Assembly (NCBI GenBank): GCA_009914555.1
Contig: WNDY01000028.1
Coordinates: forward strand, 1 to 56,458
Source of the DNA: Xylophilus sp.
GTDB taxonomy: Bacteria; Pseudomonadota; Gammaproteobacteria; Burkholderiales; Burkholderiaceae_C
Length of the DNA: 56,458 bases
Direction: 5' to 3'
This document shows, piece by piece, positions 34,524 through 42,735 of the stretch. The notes under the pieces are model-generated. The model had not been told where the DNA came from and did no database searches. It worked only from the letters and a program-made list of their open reading frames with translations. How positions within the stretch are numbered: the first letter of the stretch is position 1; each line of letters starts with the position of its first letter. Position numbers and translations under genes: made by a program.

Positions 34524-35744
34524 ATGACGACAACGGCACCGGCGGACCCCGCGACCCTTTCCTCGCTGCTGCGGCAGCATTCCTTCATGCGGTTCTGGCT
34601 GACCCGGCTCGCCGGGACGGCCGGCAACCAGATCCTGATGGTCGCGGTGGGCTGGCAGATGTACGACCTGACCGGCCGCGCCTGGGACCTCGGACTCGTC
34701 GGCCTCTACCAGTTCGTGCCGGCGCTGCTGCTCACGCTGGTGGCCGGGCAGGTGGCCGACCGGCTGCACCGCGGGCGCATCGTCGCGGCCTGCATGGTGC
34801 TCCAGGGCCTGGTCGCGCTGATCCTGGTGCTGGCGACCGAGGGCCACTGGGCCGGGCGCTGGCTGCTGTTGGCCGTCTCGGTGCTGCTGGGCGTGGCGCG
34901 GGCCTTCCAGATGCCGGCGCAGCAGGCGCTGCTGCCGCTGCTGGTGGCGCCGGCGCAGCTGCCGCGGGCCATGGCCTTCAGCTCCGGCGCGCTGGAGATC
35001 GCGGTGATCGGCGGCCCGGCGCTCGGCGGCCTGATCTTCGTGGCCGGCGCCACGGCCGTCTACGCGACCTGCGTGGCGCTGTTCGCGCTGGCCAGCATGC
35101 TGGCGATGCGGATGCGCTACGAGCACGTGCCGCCGCCGCCCGAGCCGGTGTCGGTGCAGACCATGCTGGCCGGTGTGGGCTTCATCTGGGACCGCAAGGT
35201 GGTGCTGGGCGCCATCGCGCTCGACCTGTTCGCGGTGCTGCTGGGCGGCGCGGTGGCGCTGCTGCCGATCTACGCCAAGGACATCCTGCACACCGGCCCC
35301 TGGGGCCTGGGCCTGCTGCGCGCGGCGCCGGCCGTGGGCGCGCTGGTCATGTCGGTGGTGCTGGCCCGCTGGCCGCTGGAGCGCCGGGTGGGCGGGCGCA
35401 TGCTGTGGGCCGTGGCGCTGTTCGGCGTGGCGACCGTGGTGTTCGGCTTCTCGCAGAGCCTCGCGCTGTCGATCCTGGCGCTGGCCGTGACCGGCGCGGC
35501 CGACATGGTCAGCGTGGTCGTGCGCCAGACCCTGGTGCAGCTGCAGACGCCGGACGCGATGCGCGGGCGGGTCAGCGCGGTCAGCTCGATCTTCATCGGC
35601 GCGAGCAACCAGCTTGGCGAGTTCCGCGCCGGCAGCATGGCCGCGCTGATCGGGCCGGTGGGCGCCGTCGTGGGCACGGTGCTGGTGGCGCTCGGCTGGG
35701 TCCGGCTGTTCCCGGCGCTGGCGCGCTACGACCGCATCCAGTAG
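34524..35744 (+). CDS. MFS transporter, EntS-like (MFS_3) exporter
   Basis: The 406-residue protein has about 12 hydrophobic helices and matches the MFS_3 group: FMRFWLTRLAGTAGNQILMVAVGWQMYDLTG near the start, VAGQVADRLHRGRIV in loop 2-3, and RQTLVQLQTPDAMRGRVSAVSSIFIGASNQLGEFRAG near the end. EntS-like members export siderophores or other small molecules; the substrate here is unknown. An in-frame ATG at 34506 would add six residues. The stop overlaps a near-copy of the 20-bp motif. Confidence 0.87.
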   Translation: MTTTAPADPATLSSLLRQHSFMRFWLTRLAGTAGNQILMVAVGWQMYDLTGRAWDLGLVGLYQFVPALLLTLVAGQVADRLHRGRIVAACMVLQGLVALILVLATEGHWAGRWLLLAVSVLLGVARAFQMPAQQALLPLLVAPAQLPRAMAFSSGALEIAVIGGPALGGLIFVAGATAVYATCVALFALASMLAMRMRYEHVPPPPEPVSVQTMLAGVGFIWDRKVVLGAIALDLFAVLLGGAVALLPIYAKDILHTGPWGLGLLRAAPAVGALVMSVVLARWPLERRVGGRMLWAVALFGVATVVFGFSQSLALSILALAVTGAADMVSVVVRQTLVQLQTPDAMRGRVSAVSSIFIGASNQLGEFRAGSMAALIGPVGAVVGTVLVALGWVRLFPALARYDRIQ

Positions 35745-35763
35745 GGGGTATGTGCCCGCAGCC
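35744..35763 (-). repeat. Near-copy of the dispersed motif (GGCT-N7-CATACCCCC)
   Basis: Minus strand reads GGCTGCGGGCACATACCCCC, one base off the consensus. A more degenerate plus-strand relative, GGCTATGGGTTGTTACTCCC, is at 35777-35796. Both sit in the 44-bp convergent gap between the MFS gene and phaG. Confidence 0.6.
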
Positions 35764-35788
35764 AGTATGTGACGCTGGCTATGGGTTG

Positions 35789-36154
35789 TTACTCCCGCCG
35801 GTATTTGTCCGAAAGCTGCGCGCTGAGGCTGGGCGGCACGTCGGCCGCGCCGCTCTGCCGCGCGCGGAACAGCGCGGCGCGCATCAGGAAGATAGTGGTG
35901 ATCGGGAAGCCGATCGACAGCAGCGCCGCCAGGATCAGCGCATGCAGCGTCAGCCCGCCGTCGTGCAGCGAGAAGTACAGCACATTGGCCCAGAGGATCA
36001 GCCAGCTGCCCATCGTGGCGCCCAGCGTGGGCGCATGCACCCGCTCGAAGAAGCTGCGTAGCCGCAGCAGGCCGACGGCGCCCAGCAGCGCGATGGCGGC
36101 GCCGGCCACCGCGAGGACGCCGGTGACGACCTCGGCCCAGAGCGGAACGGTCAT
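35789..36154 (-). CDS. phaG: Mrp/Pha-type cation/proton antiporter subunit G
   Basis: The 121-residue small membrane subunit has three hydrophobic segments and the MnhG pattern VGLLRLRSFFERVHAPTLGATMGSWLIL, FPITTIFLMRAALFR. It is the last gene of the A-to-G antiporter operon. The ATG at 36154 lies 58 bp after the phaF stop, the only sizeable gap in the operon apart from its ends. Confidence 0.9.
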   Translation of the reverse strand: MTVPLWAEVVTGVLAVAGAAIALLGAVGLLRLRSFFERVHAPTLGATMGSWLILWANVLYFSLHDGGLTLHALILAALLSIGFPITTIFLMRAALFRARQSGAADVPPSLSAQLSDKYRRE

Positions 36155-36212
36155 GTCGAAACCTCCGTGCTGCGCGCGGCGGTGCGAACCCCTTCGGACG
36201 GCTGTGCGGGGC

Positions 36213-36494
36213 TCATTCGATGACCTCCCCGCGCAGCAGGAACTTGGCAATCACGGTCGAGCCGACGAAGCCGAACAGCGCCATCAGCAGCGCCGGCTCG
36301 AAGTAGCTGCTGCTGGCATAGCGCAGGCCCAGCACCAGGATGGCCAGCATCGCGCAGGTGTACATGCAGTCCAGCGCCAGCACGCGGTCCTGCGCCGTGG
36401 GGCCGCGCAGCATGCGGGCCAGCGCGCAGGCCATGGCCAGCGCCAGCAGCGCCAGCGCGAGCGACAGCGACCAGGCGAGAAAGGGGCTCATCAT
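36213..36494 (-). CDS. phaF: Mrp/Pha-type antiporter subunit F
   Basis: The 93-residue subunit has three membrane helices and the MnhF block MLRGPTAQDRVLALDCMYTCAMLAILVLGL. The first of two adjacent ATGs (36494) overlaps the phaE stop by 4 bp (ATGA). Confidence 0.9.
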   Translation of the reverse strand: MMSPFLAWSLSLALALLALAMACALARMLRGPTAQDRVLALDCMYTCAMLAILVLGLRYASSSYFEPALLMALFGFVGSTVIAKFLLRGEVIE

Positions 36495-37003
36495 GATTCG
36501 AAAATCTCCATCAGCGGGCGCTCGTAGCGCTCCTTGACCATGCGCACCACCGCCGCGGCGTCGTCCAGCTCCAGGATGTGCAGCAGCAGCACGCTGCGGT
36601 CGAGCGAGAGCTCGCCCCAGGCGGTGCCGGGCGTCATGCAGACGATGGCGGCCAGCACGGCCAGGCCGTTGGGGTCGCGCAACTCCAGCGGCACATGGAC
36701 GAAGCCCGAAGGGGGCGAGCGGTGCGCCGGCATGAGCAGCCGGCGCGCCACCGCGCAGTTCGACCGGCTGGCGTCCACGGCCACCGTCGCCATCAGGCGC
36801 AGCACCGCGCCGGGCCGGCGGATGCGCACCCGCCGCGGACGCAGTCCGGCGGCCAGCACCGGGATGACCAGCGCCAGCACCGCGCCCAGCAGCAGGTGGC
36901 CGGCGCCGAGCGAGCGGTTGAGCAGCAGCCACAGCGCCCACAGCGCCAGCGACAGCAGCGGGGCCGGCGCGATGCGGCGCGCGATGCGGTGCGGTGTCTT
37001 CAT
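36491..37003 (-). CDS. phaE: Mrp/Pha-type antiporter subunit E
   Basis: The 170-residue MnhE has two N-terminal helices (LLSLALWALWLLLNRS, HLLLGAVLALVIPVLAAGL) and the conserved cytoplasmic block VPLELRDPNGLAVLAAIVCMTPGTAWGELSLDRSVLLLHILEL. Coupled by ATGA overlaps on both sides. Confidence 0.92.
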   Translation of the reverse strand: MKTPHRIARRIAPAPLLSLALWALWLLLNRSLGAGHLLLGAVLALVIPVLAAGLRPRRVRIRRPGAVLRLMATVAVDASRSNCAVARRLLMPAHRSPPSGFVHVPLELRDPNGLAVLAAIVCMTPGTAWGELSLDRSVLLLHILELDDAAAVVRMVKERYERPLMEIFES

Positions 37004-38715
37004 CGCGCCCCCTCCACCGCCGCCGCGGCGGCGGCCGAGGCTTCGGGCGAGGGCACCGGCCGCGCGCCGAGCACCGAGCGCACATAGACCTCGGGCGCGA
37101 ACAGCGCGTCGGCCGTGGCCTGGGTGTAGCGCATCACCGCGCCGGCCTTCACCGTCAGCAGCACGCACAGCAGCAGCAGCGCCGCCACCGGCAGGCCCTC
37201 GGCCAGCCGCAGCTGCGGCGCGTCGCGGCCCTGCGGCGCCCACAGGTGGCGGATGCCGGCGCGCGACAGCGCCAGCAGCGACAGCAGGCCCGAGCCGATC
37301 AGCAGCGCCAGCAGCGTCCAGCCGGCCCAGCCCGGCTGCTGGCCGTAGGACGAGCCCAGGCCCAGCGGGTTGAGCACGGCGCCGAGCATGGCGAACTTGC
37401 CGACGAAGCCCGAGAGCGGCGGCAGTCCGGCCAGCAGCAGCGTGCAGGCCATGAAGGCGATGCCGAGAAAGGCCGCGGCCGCGGGGATCGGCCGGCCGAC
37501 GATCAGATCCTGCGGCTCGTCGTCGATGCCGGCCGCGTCCGACGCACGCAGGTCCGGCGCGAGGAAGGGCGCCACGTCGCCGCGCGCATGGGGCGCCACG
37601 CTGGCGCCGTCGTTGCGCCAGCGCTCGATCAGGTCGGCCAGCAGGAACAGCATGCCCACGGCCAGCGTGGCGCTGACCAGGTAGTAGAGCGCGCCGGCCA
37701 CGAGGACGTTCTGGCCGAAGCCGATGGCCGCGACCAGCGTGCCGGCCGACACGATGGCGCCGTAGCCCGCGAGGTGGCCCAGCCGCTGCGCGCTCAGCGT
37801 GCCCACGGCCGCGGCGCCCAGCGTGAGCAGCCCGCCGGCGACGAGCCACTGCGCGCCGAACAGCGCCGAGTCGCCGGCTTCGCTGCCGAACAGCAGCGTC
37901 CACAGCCGCAGCACCACGTAGACGCCGACCTTGGTCATGATGGCGAACAGCGCGCCCACCGGCGCGGTGGCCGCAGCATAGGCCGGCACCAGCCAGAAGT
38001 TCAGCGGCCACTGCGCGGCCTTGATGAGGAAGGCCACGCCGGGAATGGCCGCAGCCGCGTGCAGCAGGCCGCGGTCGGCCGGTGCCACCAGCGGCACGGC
38101 GCGCGCGAGGTCGGCCATGTTGAGCGTGCCGGTGATGCCGTAGAGCATCGACGCGCCGATCAGGAACAGCGACGAGGCCGCGAGGTTGACCGCGACGTAG
38201 TGCAGTCCCGCGGCCACGCGCGGACGGCCCGAGCCGTGCAGCAGCAGGCCGTAGGAGGCCGCGAGCAGGATCTCGAAGAACACGAACAGGTTGAACAGGT
38301 CGGCCGTGAGGAAGGCGCCGGCCAAGCCCATGAGCTGCAGCTGGAACAGCGGATGGAAGTGCACGCCCGCGCGGTGCCAGCGCGCCGCGGCATACACCGC
38401 CGACGCGAGCCCGAGCGTGCCGGCCAGCACCAGCATCAGCGCCGAGAGCCGGTCCAGCGCCAGCACGATGCCGAACGGCGCCGGCCAGTTGCCCGGCAGG
38501 TAGACGCCGAGCGTGGCCGGCTCGCTCTGGTGGTCCACCCAGCGCAGCAGCGCCACCGCCGCCAGCAGCCCGAGGAAGGTCGAGCCGATGTTGAGTGTGA
38601 GCTTCAGCCGCTGGCGCTCTTCCTTGAGCAGCAGCATGAGCGCGGCCGTGAGCATCGGCAGCACGATCGGCGCCAGCAGCAGGTGCGGCATCAGCGGCGC
38701 GGCGAGCGAGCCCAT
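37000..38715 (-). CDS. phaD: Mrp/Pha-type antiporter subunit D
   Basis: The 571-residue NuoM/N-like subunit has about 14 helices with LFNLFVFFEILLAASYGLL and the proton-path lysines in AIPGVAFLIKAAQWPLNFWLVPAYAAATAPVGALFAIMTKVGVYVVLR. It probably forms half of the ion path with subunit A. A hydrophilic loop (about residues 395-425, GDVAPFLAPDLRASDAAGIDDEPQ) separates late helices. Start ATG at 38715 overlaps the phaC stop by one base. Confidence 0.93.
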   Translation of the reverse strand: MGSLAAPLMPHLLLAPIVLPMLTAALMLLLKEERQRLKLTLNIGSTFLGLLAAVALLRWVDHQSEPATLGVYLPGNWPAPFGIVLALDRLSALMLVLAGTLGLASAVYAAARWHRAGVHFHPLFQLQLMGLAGAFLTADLFNLFVFFEILLAASYGLLLHGSGRPRVAAGLHYVAVNLAASSLFLIGASMLYGITGTLNMADLARAVPLVAPADRGLLHAAAAIPGVAFLIKAAQWPLNFWLVPAYAAATAPVGALFAIMTKVGVYVVLRLWTLLFGSEAGDSALFGAQWLVAGGLLTLGAAAVGTLSAQRLGHLAGYGAIVSAGTLVAAIGFGQNVLVAGALYYLVSATLAVGMLFLLADLIERWRNDGASVAPHARGDVAPFLAPDLRASDAAGIDDEPQDLIVGRPIPAAAAFLGIAFMACTLLLAGLPPLSGFVGKFAMLGAVLNPLGLGSSYGQQPGWAGWTLLALLIGSGLLSLLALSRAGIRHLWAPQGRDAPQLRLAEGLPVAALLLLCVLLTVKAGAVMRYTQATADALFAPEVYVRSVLGARPVPSPEASAAAAAAVEGAR

Positions 38716-39077
38716 CAGGCCGACTCCTCCGTGCTGTGGCCGCGCCCGTCCACATGGTCGGTGCCCGAGAGCCCGCGCGAGGCCAGCAGCACCACGAGGA
38801 AGAGGGCGGTCATCGCGAAGCCGATGACGATGGCCGTCAGCACCAGCGCCTGCGGCATCGGGTCGGCATAGTGCTCCAGGTTCTGCGGCAGGCCCTCGCG
38901 CAGCACGGGTGCCTTGTTGATGGCCAGGCCCAGGCGGCCCATGCTGAAGATGAACAGGTTGACCGCGTACGAGAGCAGCGACAGGCCCATGACGACCTGG
39001 AAGGTGCGCGGGCGCAGCAGCAGCCAGACGCCGGAGCCGGTCAGCACGCCGATGGCGATGGCAAGCACGATCTCCAT
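38715..39077 (-). CDS. phaC: Mrp/Pha-type antiporter subunit C
   Basis: The 120-residue NuoK-like subunit (MEIVLAIAIGVLTGSGVWLLLRPRTFQVVMGLSLLSYAVNLFIFSMG) has three helices. ATG at 39077 overlaps the stop of phaAB by one base; a GTG three bases upstream is also possible. In this operon the symbol phaC means the antiporter subunit, not PHA synthase. Confidence 0.92.
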   Translation of the reverse strand: MEIVLAIAIGVLTGSGVWLLLRPRTFQVVMGLSLLSYAVNLFIFSMGRLGLAINKAPVLREGLPQNLEHYADPMPQALVLTAIVIGFAMTALFLVVLLASRGLSGTDHVDGRGHSTEESA

Positions 39078-42055
39078 CACCAGGCACCTTGGGAGTATGG
39101 CTTCGCAGCGGGCGTCGGCTGCCGGCTACCGGGGAATACTACCCAATCACCGAGATCTTCCGCCAGGCGGGCACGGAAGCGGTGGCTGCGCACCGACTGG
39201 TGGGCCAGCGCGGTCAGGATCAGCAGCGTGGCGCCGACCACGAGCGTGAACACGCCGATGTCGAAGAACATCGCGCTGGCGATGTGGATGTCGCCGACGA
39301 GCGGCAGGTGCAGGTGCGCGGTGTGGGTGGTCATGAACGGATAGCCGAAGGCCAGCGAACCGAGCCCGGTCGCCAGCGCCAACAGCATGCCCGCGCCGAT
39401 CCAGCGCCGCGGATAGAGCGGCAGGTGGGCCTCGACCCACTGCGTGCCCGAGACGATGTACTGCAGCAGCAGCCCGATCGACAGCACCAGCCCCGCGACG
39501 AAGCCGCCGCCGGGCTGGTTGTGGCCGCGCAGGAACAGGTAGAACGCCACCAGCGTGGCGAACGGCAGCAGCAGCCGCACCAGCACCGCGGGCACCATCA
39601 GGTAGCCCACGGCCGTATCCTCGGCCAGGCGCGGGTTGATCAGGTCGGTGGACAGGTCGGCCGGCACGGCGCGCTGCTGCGGCGGCAGGTCCAGCGTCTC
39701 GGCCGCGGGTCGGAAGCGGCGCAGCAGCGCATAGACCGTGAGCGCCACGATGCCCAGCACCACGATCTCGCCGAAGGTGTCGAAGCCGCGGAAGTCCACC
39801 AGCATCACGTTGACCACGTTGGTGCCGCCGCCCTGCGTCAGCGCGTTCCCCAGGAAGAAGGTGGAAGTGCTTCCGGGGAAGGGCCGGCGCATCATCGTCC
39901 AGGCCAGCGCCGCCATGCCGGCGCCCGCCGCCAGTGCGACCGCCATGTCGCGCGCGCGCCGCATGCGGGCCGAGCGGCGCTGCGCCGGCAGGGCGCGCAG
40001 ACCTTCCTCGCGCTTGGGCAGCCAGCGCAGGCCGAGGATGACGAGCGCGGTCGTCACCACCTCGACCGCGAGCTGCGTGAGCGCGAGGTCGGGCGCCGAG
40101 AACCAGACGAAGGTCACGCAGGTGGCGATGCCCGCGCCGCCCAGCAGCGTGAGCGCGGCCAGCCGGTGGTACTTGGCCTGCCAGGCCGCGCCGATGGCGC
40201 AGGCCATGCCGATGGCCCACAGCAGCACGAAGGCTGGCGACATCGGCAGCGCCGCGCGCACGCCGGCCGGCAGGCCCGTGGCGCCGGTCGCCGCGGCCCC
40301 GGCGGCGGCCAGCGCGGCGCAGACCAGCCACAGCATCTGCGGCTGCAGGCGCCGCGTGTCCAGCAGCCGGCGGCCGCGCCGGCCGGCCAGCGTGATGCGC
40401 GCGAGCAGGTTCTCGAACGTCCGTTTGCCGTTGAAGGCGCGGACCACCGGCGGCTCCTCCATGCGCCCGCGGCTGCGCTGCCAGCGCAGGAACAGGTAGA
40501 GCGCCAGCCCGCCGAACAGCGCGACGAAGCTCATCGCCAGCGGCAGGTTGAACCCGTGCCAGACCGCCAGGCTGTATTCGGGCAGCTCGCCGCCGACCAC
40601 CGGCAGCGCGGCCGCGGCCAGAAAGCGGCCGACCGACCACGACGGCACGATGCCGACCACCAGGCAGGCCAGCACCAGCAGTTCCACCGGCACCCGCATC
40701 CAGTGCGGGGGCTCGTGCGGCGTGCGCGGCAGGTCGTCGGTCCGCGGGCCGAAGAACACGTCCCAGGTGAAGCGCAGCGAATAGGCCACGCTGAAGACGC
40801 CCGCGATGGTCGCGGCGATCGGCAGGCCCAGGTTCACCGCCGGCGTGGCGTTGATGTAGACCGTCTCGGCGAAGAACATCTCCTTCGACAGAAAGCCGTT
40901 CAGCAGCGGCACGCCGGCCATCGACGCGCTGGCCACCATCGCCAGCGTGGCGGTGACCGGCATCAGCCGCCACAGGCCCGACAGCCGGCGGATGTCGCGC
41001 GTGCCGCTCTCGTGGTCGATGATGCCCGCGGCCATGAAGAGCGACGCCTTGAAGGTCGCATGGTTCATGATGTGGAAGACCGCGGCCACCGCGGCGAGCG
41101 GGCTGTTCAAGCCCAGCAGCAGCGTGATCAGGCCCAGGTGCGAGATCGTCGAATAGACGAGCAGGCCCTTGAGGTCGTTCTGGAACATCGCCGCATAGGC
41201 GCCCAGCAGCAGCGTGCACACGCCCGCGCCGCCGACGAGCCAGAACCATTCGGGCGTGTCGCCGAGCACCGGCAGCATGCGCGCTAGGAGGAACACGCCG
41301 GCCTTGACCATCGTGGCCGAATGCAGGTAGGCCGACACCGGCGTGGGCGCGGCCATCGCATGCGGCAGCCAGAAGTGGAACGGGAACTGCGCGCTCTTGG
41401 TCAGCGCGCCCAGCAGCACCAGCACCAGGATGACCGGGTAGAGTGGATTGGCCCGCACCTGGCTGGCCGCGGCGACCACGCGGTCGAGGTCGTAGCTGCC
41501 GGCCACGTGGCCCAGCACCAGCATGCCCGCGAGCATGCACAGCCCGCCGGAGCCGGTGACGGTCAGCGCCATGCGCGCGCCGCGGCGCGCCTCCCGGTCG
41601 TGGTGCCAGTAGCCGATCAGCAGGAACGAGAACAGGCTCGTCAGCTCCCAGAAGAACGCGATCTGGATCAGGTTGCCCGACAGCACCACGCCGGCCATCG
41701 CGCCCATGAACGCGAGGAAGAACGAGAAGAAGCGCGGCACCGGGTCCTTGGGCGACATGTAGTAGCGCGCATAGAGCACCACCAGCGAGCCGATGCCCAG
41801 CACCAGCATGGAGAACATCCAGGCGAAGCCGTCCATGCGGAGGACGATGTCCAGCCCCAGCGCGGGCAGCCAGGCGATCTGCTCGCGGACCACGCCGCCC
41901 TCGGCGATGTCGGGGAAGTACAGCGCCGCCTGCACCGCGCAGAAAAGCGCGATCACCCCGGCCAGGGTCGATTCGGTATTGCGGGCGTTGGAAGGCAGGA
42001 AGGCAGCGATCAGGCTGCCGAGGAAGGGAAGGAGGATGAGGGCGGCAAGGGGCAT
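39077..42055 (-). CDS. phaAB: Mrp/Pha-type antiporter subunit A fused to subunit B
   Basis: The 992-residue protein joins a NuoL-like MnhA (about residues 1-780: FFWELTSLFSFLLIGYW, LTKSAQFPFHFWLPHAMAAPTPVSAYLHSATMVKAGVFLL, IMNHATFKASLFMAAGIIDHESGTRD) to an MnhB domain (about 830-970: FYLFLRGHNQPGGGFVAGLVLSIGLLLQYIVSG). Fusion of A and B is the known PhaAB form of proteobacteria. The complex exchanges Na+ or K+ for H+ and serves pH and salt tolerance. It heads the seven-function, six-gene operon; a TAGAAT -10-like element lies 11-16 bp upstream. Its last 11 codons lie in a copy of the 20-bp motif. Confidence 0.95.
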   Translation of the reverse strand: MPLAALILLPFLGSLIAAFLPSNARNTESTLAGVIALFCAVQAALYFPDIAEGGVVREQIAWLPALGLDIVLRMDGFAWMFSMLVLGIGSLVVLYARYYMSPKDPVPRFFSFFLAFMGAMAGVVLSGNLIQIAFFWELTSLFSFLLIGYWHHDREARRGARMALTVTGSGGLCMLAGMLVLGHVAGSYDLDRVVAAASQVRANPLYPVILVLVLLGALTKSAQFPFHFWLPHAMAAPTPVSAYLHSATMVKAGVFLLARMLPVLGDTPEWFWLVGGAGVCTLLLGAYAAMFQNDLKGLLVYSTISHLGLITLLLGLNSPLAAVAAVFHIMNHATFKASLFMAAGIIDHESGTRDIRRLSGLWRLMPVTATLAMVASASMAGVPLLNGFLSKEMFFAETVYINATPAVNLGLPIAATIAGVFSVAYSLRFTWDVFFGPRTDDLPRTPHEPPHWMRVPVELLVLACLVVGIVPSWSVGRFLAAAALPVVGGELPEYSLAVWHGFNLPLAMSFVALFGGLALYLFLRWQRSRGRMEEPPVVRAFNGKRTFENLLARITLAGRRGRRLLDTRRLQPQMLWLVCAALAAAGAAATGATGLPAGVRAALPMSPAFVLLWAIGMACAIGAAWQAKYHRLAALTLLGGAGIATCVTFVWFSAPDLALTQLAVEVVTTALVILGLRWLPKREEGLRALPAQRRSARMRRARDMAVALAAGAGMAALAWTMMRRPFPGSTSTFFLGNALTQGGGTNVVNVMLVDFRGFDTFGEIVVLGIVALTVYALLRRFRPAAETLDLPPQQRAVPADLSTDLINPRLAEDTAVGYLMVPAVLVRLLLPFATLVAFYLFLRGHNQPGGGFVAGLVLSIGLLLQYIVSGTQWVEAHLPLYPRRWIGAGMLLALATGLGSLAFGYPFMTTHTAHLHLPLVGDIHIASAMFFDIGVFTLVVGATLLILTALAHQSVRSHRFRARLAEDLGDWVVFPGSRQPTPAAKPYSQGAW
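39091..39110 (-). repeat. Copy 4 of dispersed motif CGCT-N7-YATACYCCC, inside phaAB 3' end
   Basis: Minus strand reads CGCTGCGAAGCCATACTCCC. It encodes part of the C-terminal PAAKPYSQGAW of PhaAB. Confidence 0.75.
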
Positions 42056-42159
42056 GCGCGATCGATTCTATCGGCCGTCCTGCACGGGAACCGGCGCAAC
42101 AACCCGCAACTCCACCGGATTGCGGCCGCTCATGCCGCGAGCTGCCGCCATCGCGCGCC

Positions 42160-42186
42160 AAAAAGAAAACCCGCCGTCAGGCGGGT
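42160..42186 (-). terminator. Intrinsic terminator of the ComEA-like gene
   Basis: On the minus strand ACCCGCC-TGAC-GGCGGGT is followed by TTTCTTTTT. It also separates this transcript from the antiporter operon. Confidence 0.85.
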
Positions 42187-42219
42187 CTCGCAGGAAGCGG
42201 GCGGAGGGGGGTGGCCGGG

Positions 42220-42600
42220 CTATTTGCCGGTGACCTTGTCCTTGGCGTCCCTGGCCACTTCCTTGGTCTTGTTGGCGGCAGTGCTGGCACCGTCCTTGAT
42301 CTTCTCGGAGACCGGCTTGTCGCCGGGCTTGGCGTTGGCATAGCTCCTGCCGTTGACCGTCAGGCCTTCGTTGGACAGCTTGCTCGCGCGGCTGTCGCCC
42401 ACGCCCTTCACGCGGGCGATGAAGTCGTTCCAGTCCTTGAACTCGCCCTTCTTGCGTTCCGACAGGATGAGCTTGGAAGTGGCGGGACCGATGCCCTTGA
42501 CGGCATCGAGTTCGGCCTCGGTGGCCTTGTTCACGTCGGTGGCGGCGAAGGCCGCGACCGCGGTCAGCATGGCGATGAAAGCGAGAAACTTCTTCAGCAT
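42220..42600 (-). CDS. ComEA-like helix-hairpin-helix protein, exported
   Basis: The 126-residue protein has a signal peptide (MLKKFLAFIAMLTAVAAFAATD) and a ComEA-type HhH domain: VNKATEAELDAVKGIGPATSKLILSERKKGEFKDWNDFIARVKGVGDSRASKLS. ComEA binds incoming DNA in the periplasm during natural transformation, but a Lys-rich tail (KIKDGASTAANKTKEVARDAKDKVTGK) of unknown role is added here. The ATG at 42600 is fixed by AGGAG 8 bp upstream. No other competence gene is near. Confidence 0.85.
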   Translation of the reverse strand: MLKKFLAFIAMLTAVAAFAATDVNKATEAELDAVKGIGPATSKLILSERKKGEFKDWNDFIARVKGVGDSRASKLSNEGLTVNGRSYANAKPGDKPVSEKIKDGASTAANKTKEVARDAKDKVTGK

Positions 42601-42735
42601 GATCGACACTCCTGGGTTCTTGCCGGGCGGCTGGCGGCCTGCCTGGACGGTTGCTATGGATGAAGCGCAGGCCCCGCGGTGCGCAAGGGCGCGGCCAATA
42701 TACCCGGAAATACCTGCACGCCGCCCGGGGGCAGC

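Noticed and set aside
39089..41287. 732-codon plus-strand frame opposite phaAB
   Set aside because: Gln/Arg/His-rich text without domains, fully antisense to a well-conserved antiporter gene; a high-GC shadow.
39077..42055. Fused antiporter A and B subunits as a novelty
   Set aside because: PhaAB fusion is the ordinary proteobacterial form.
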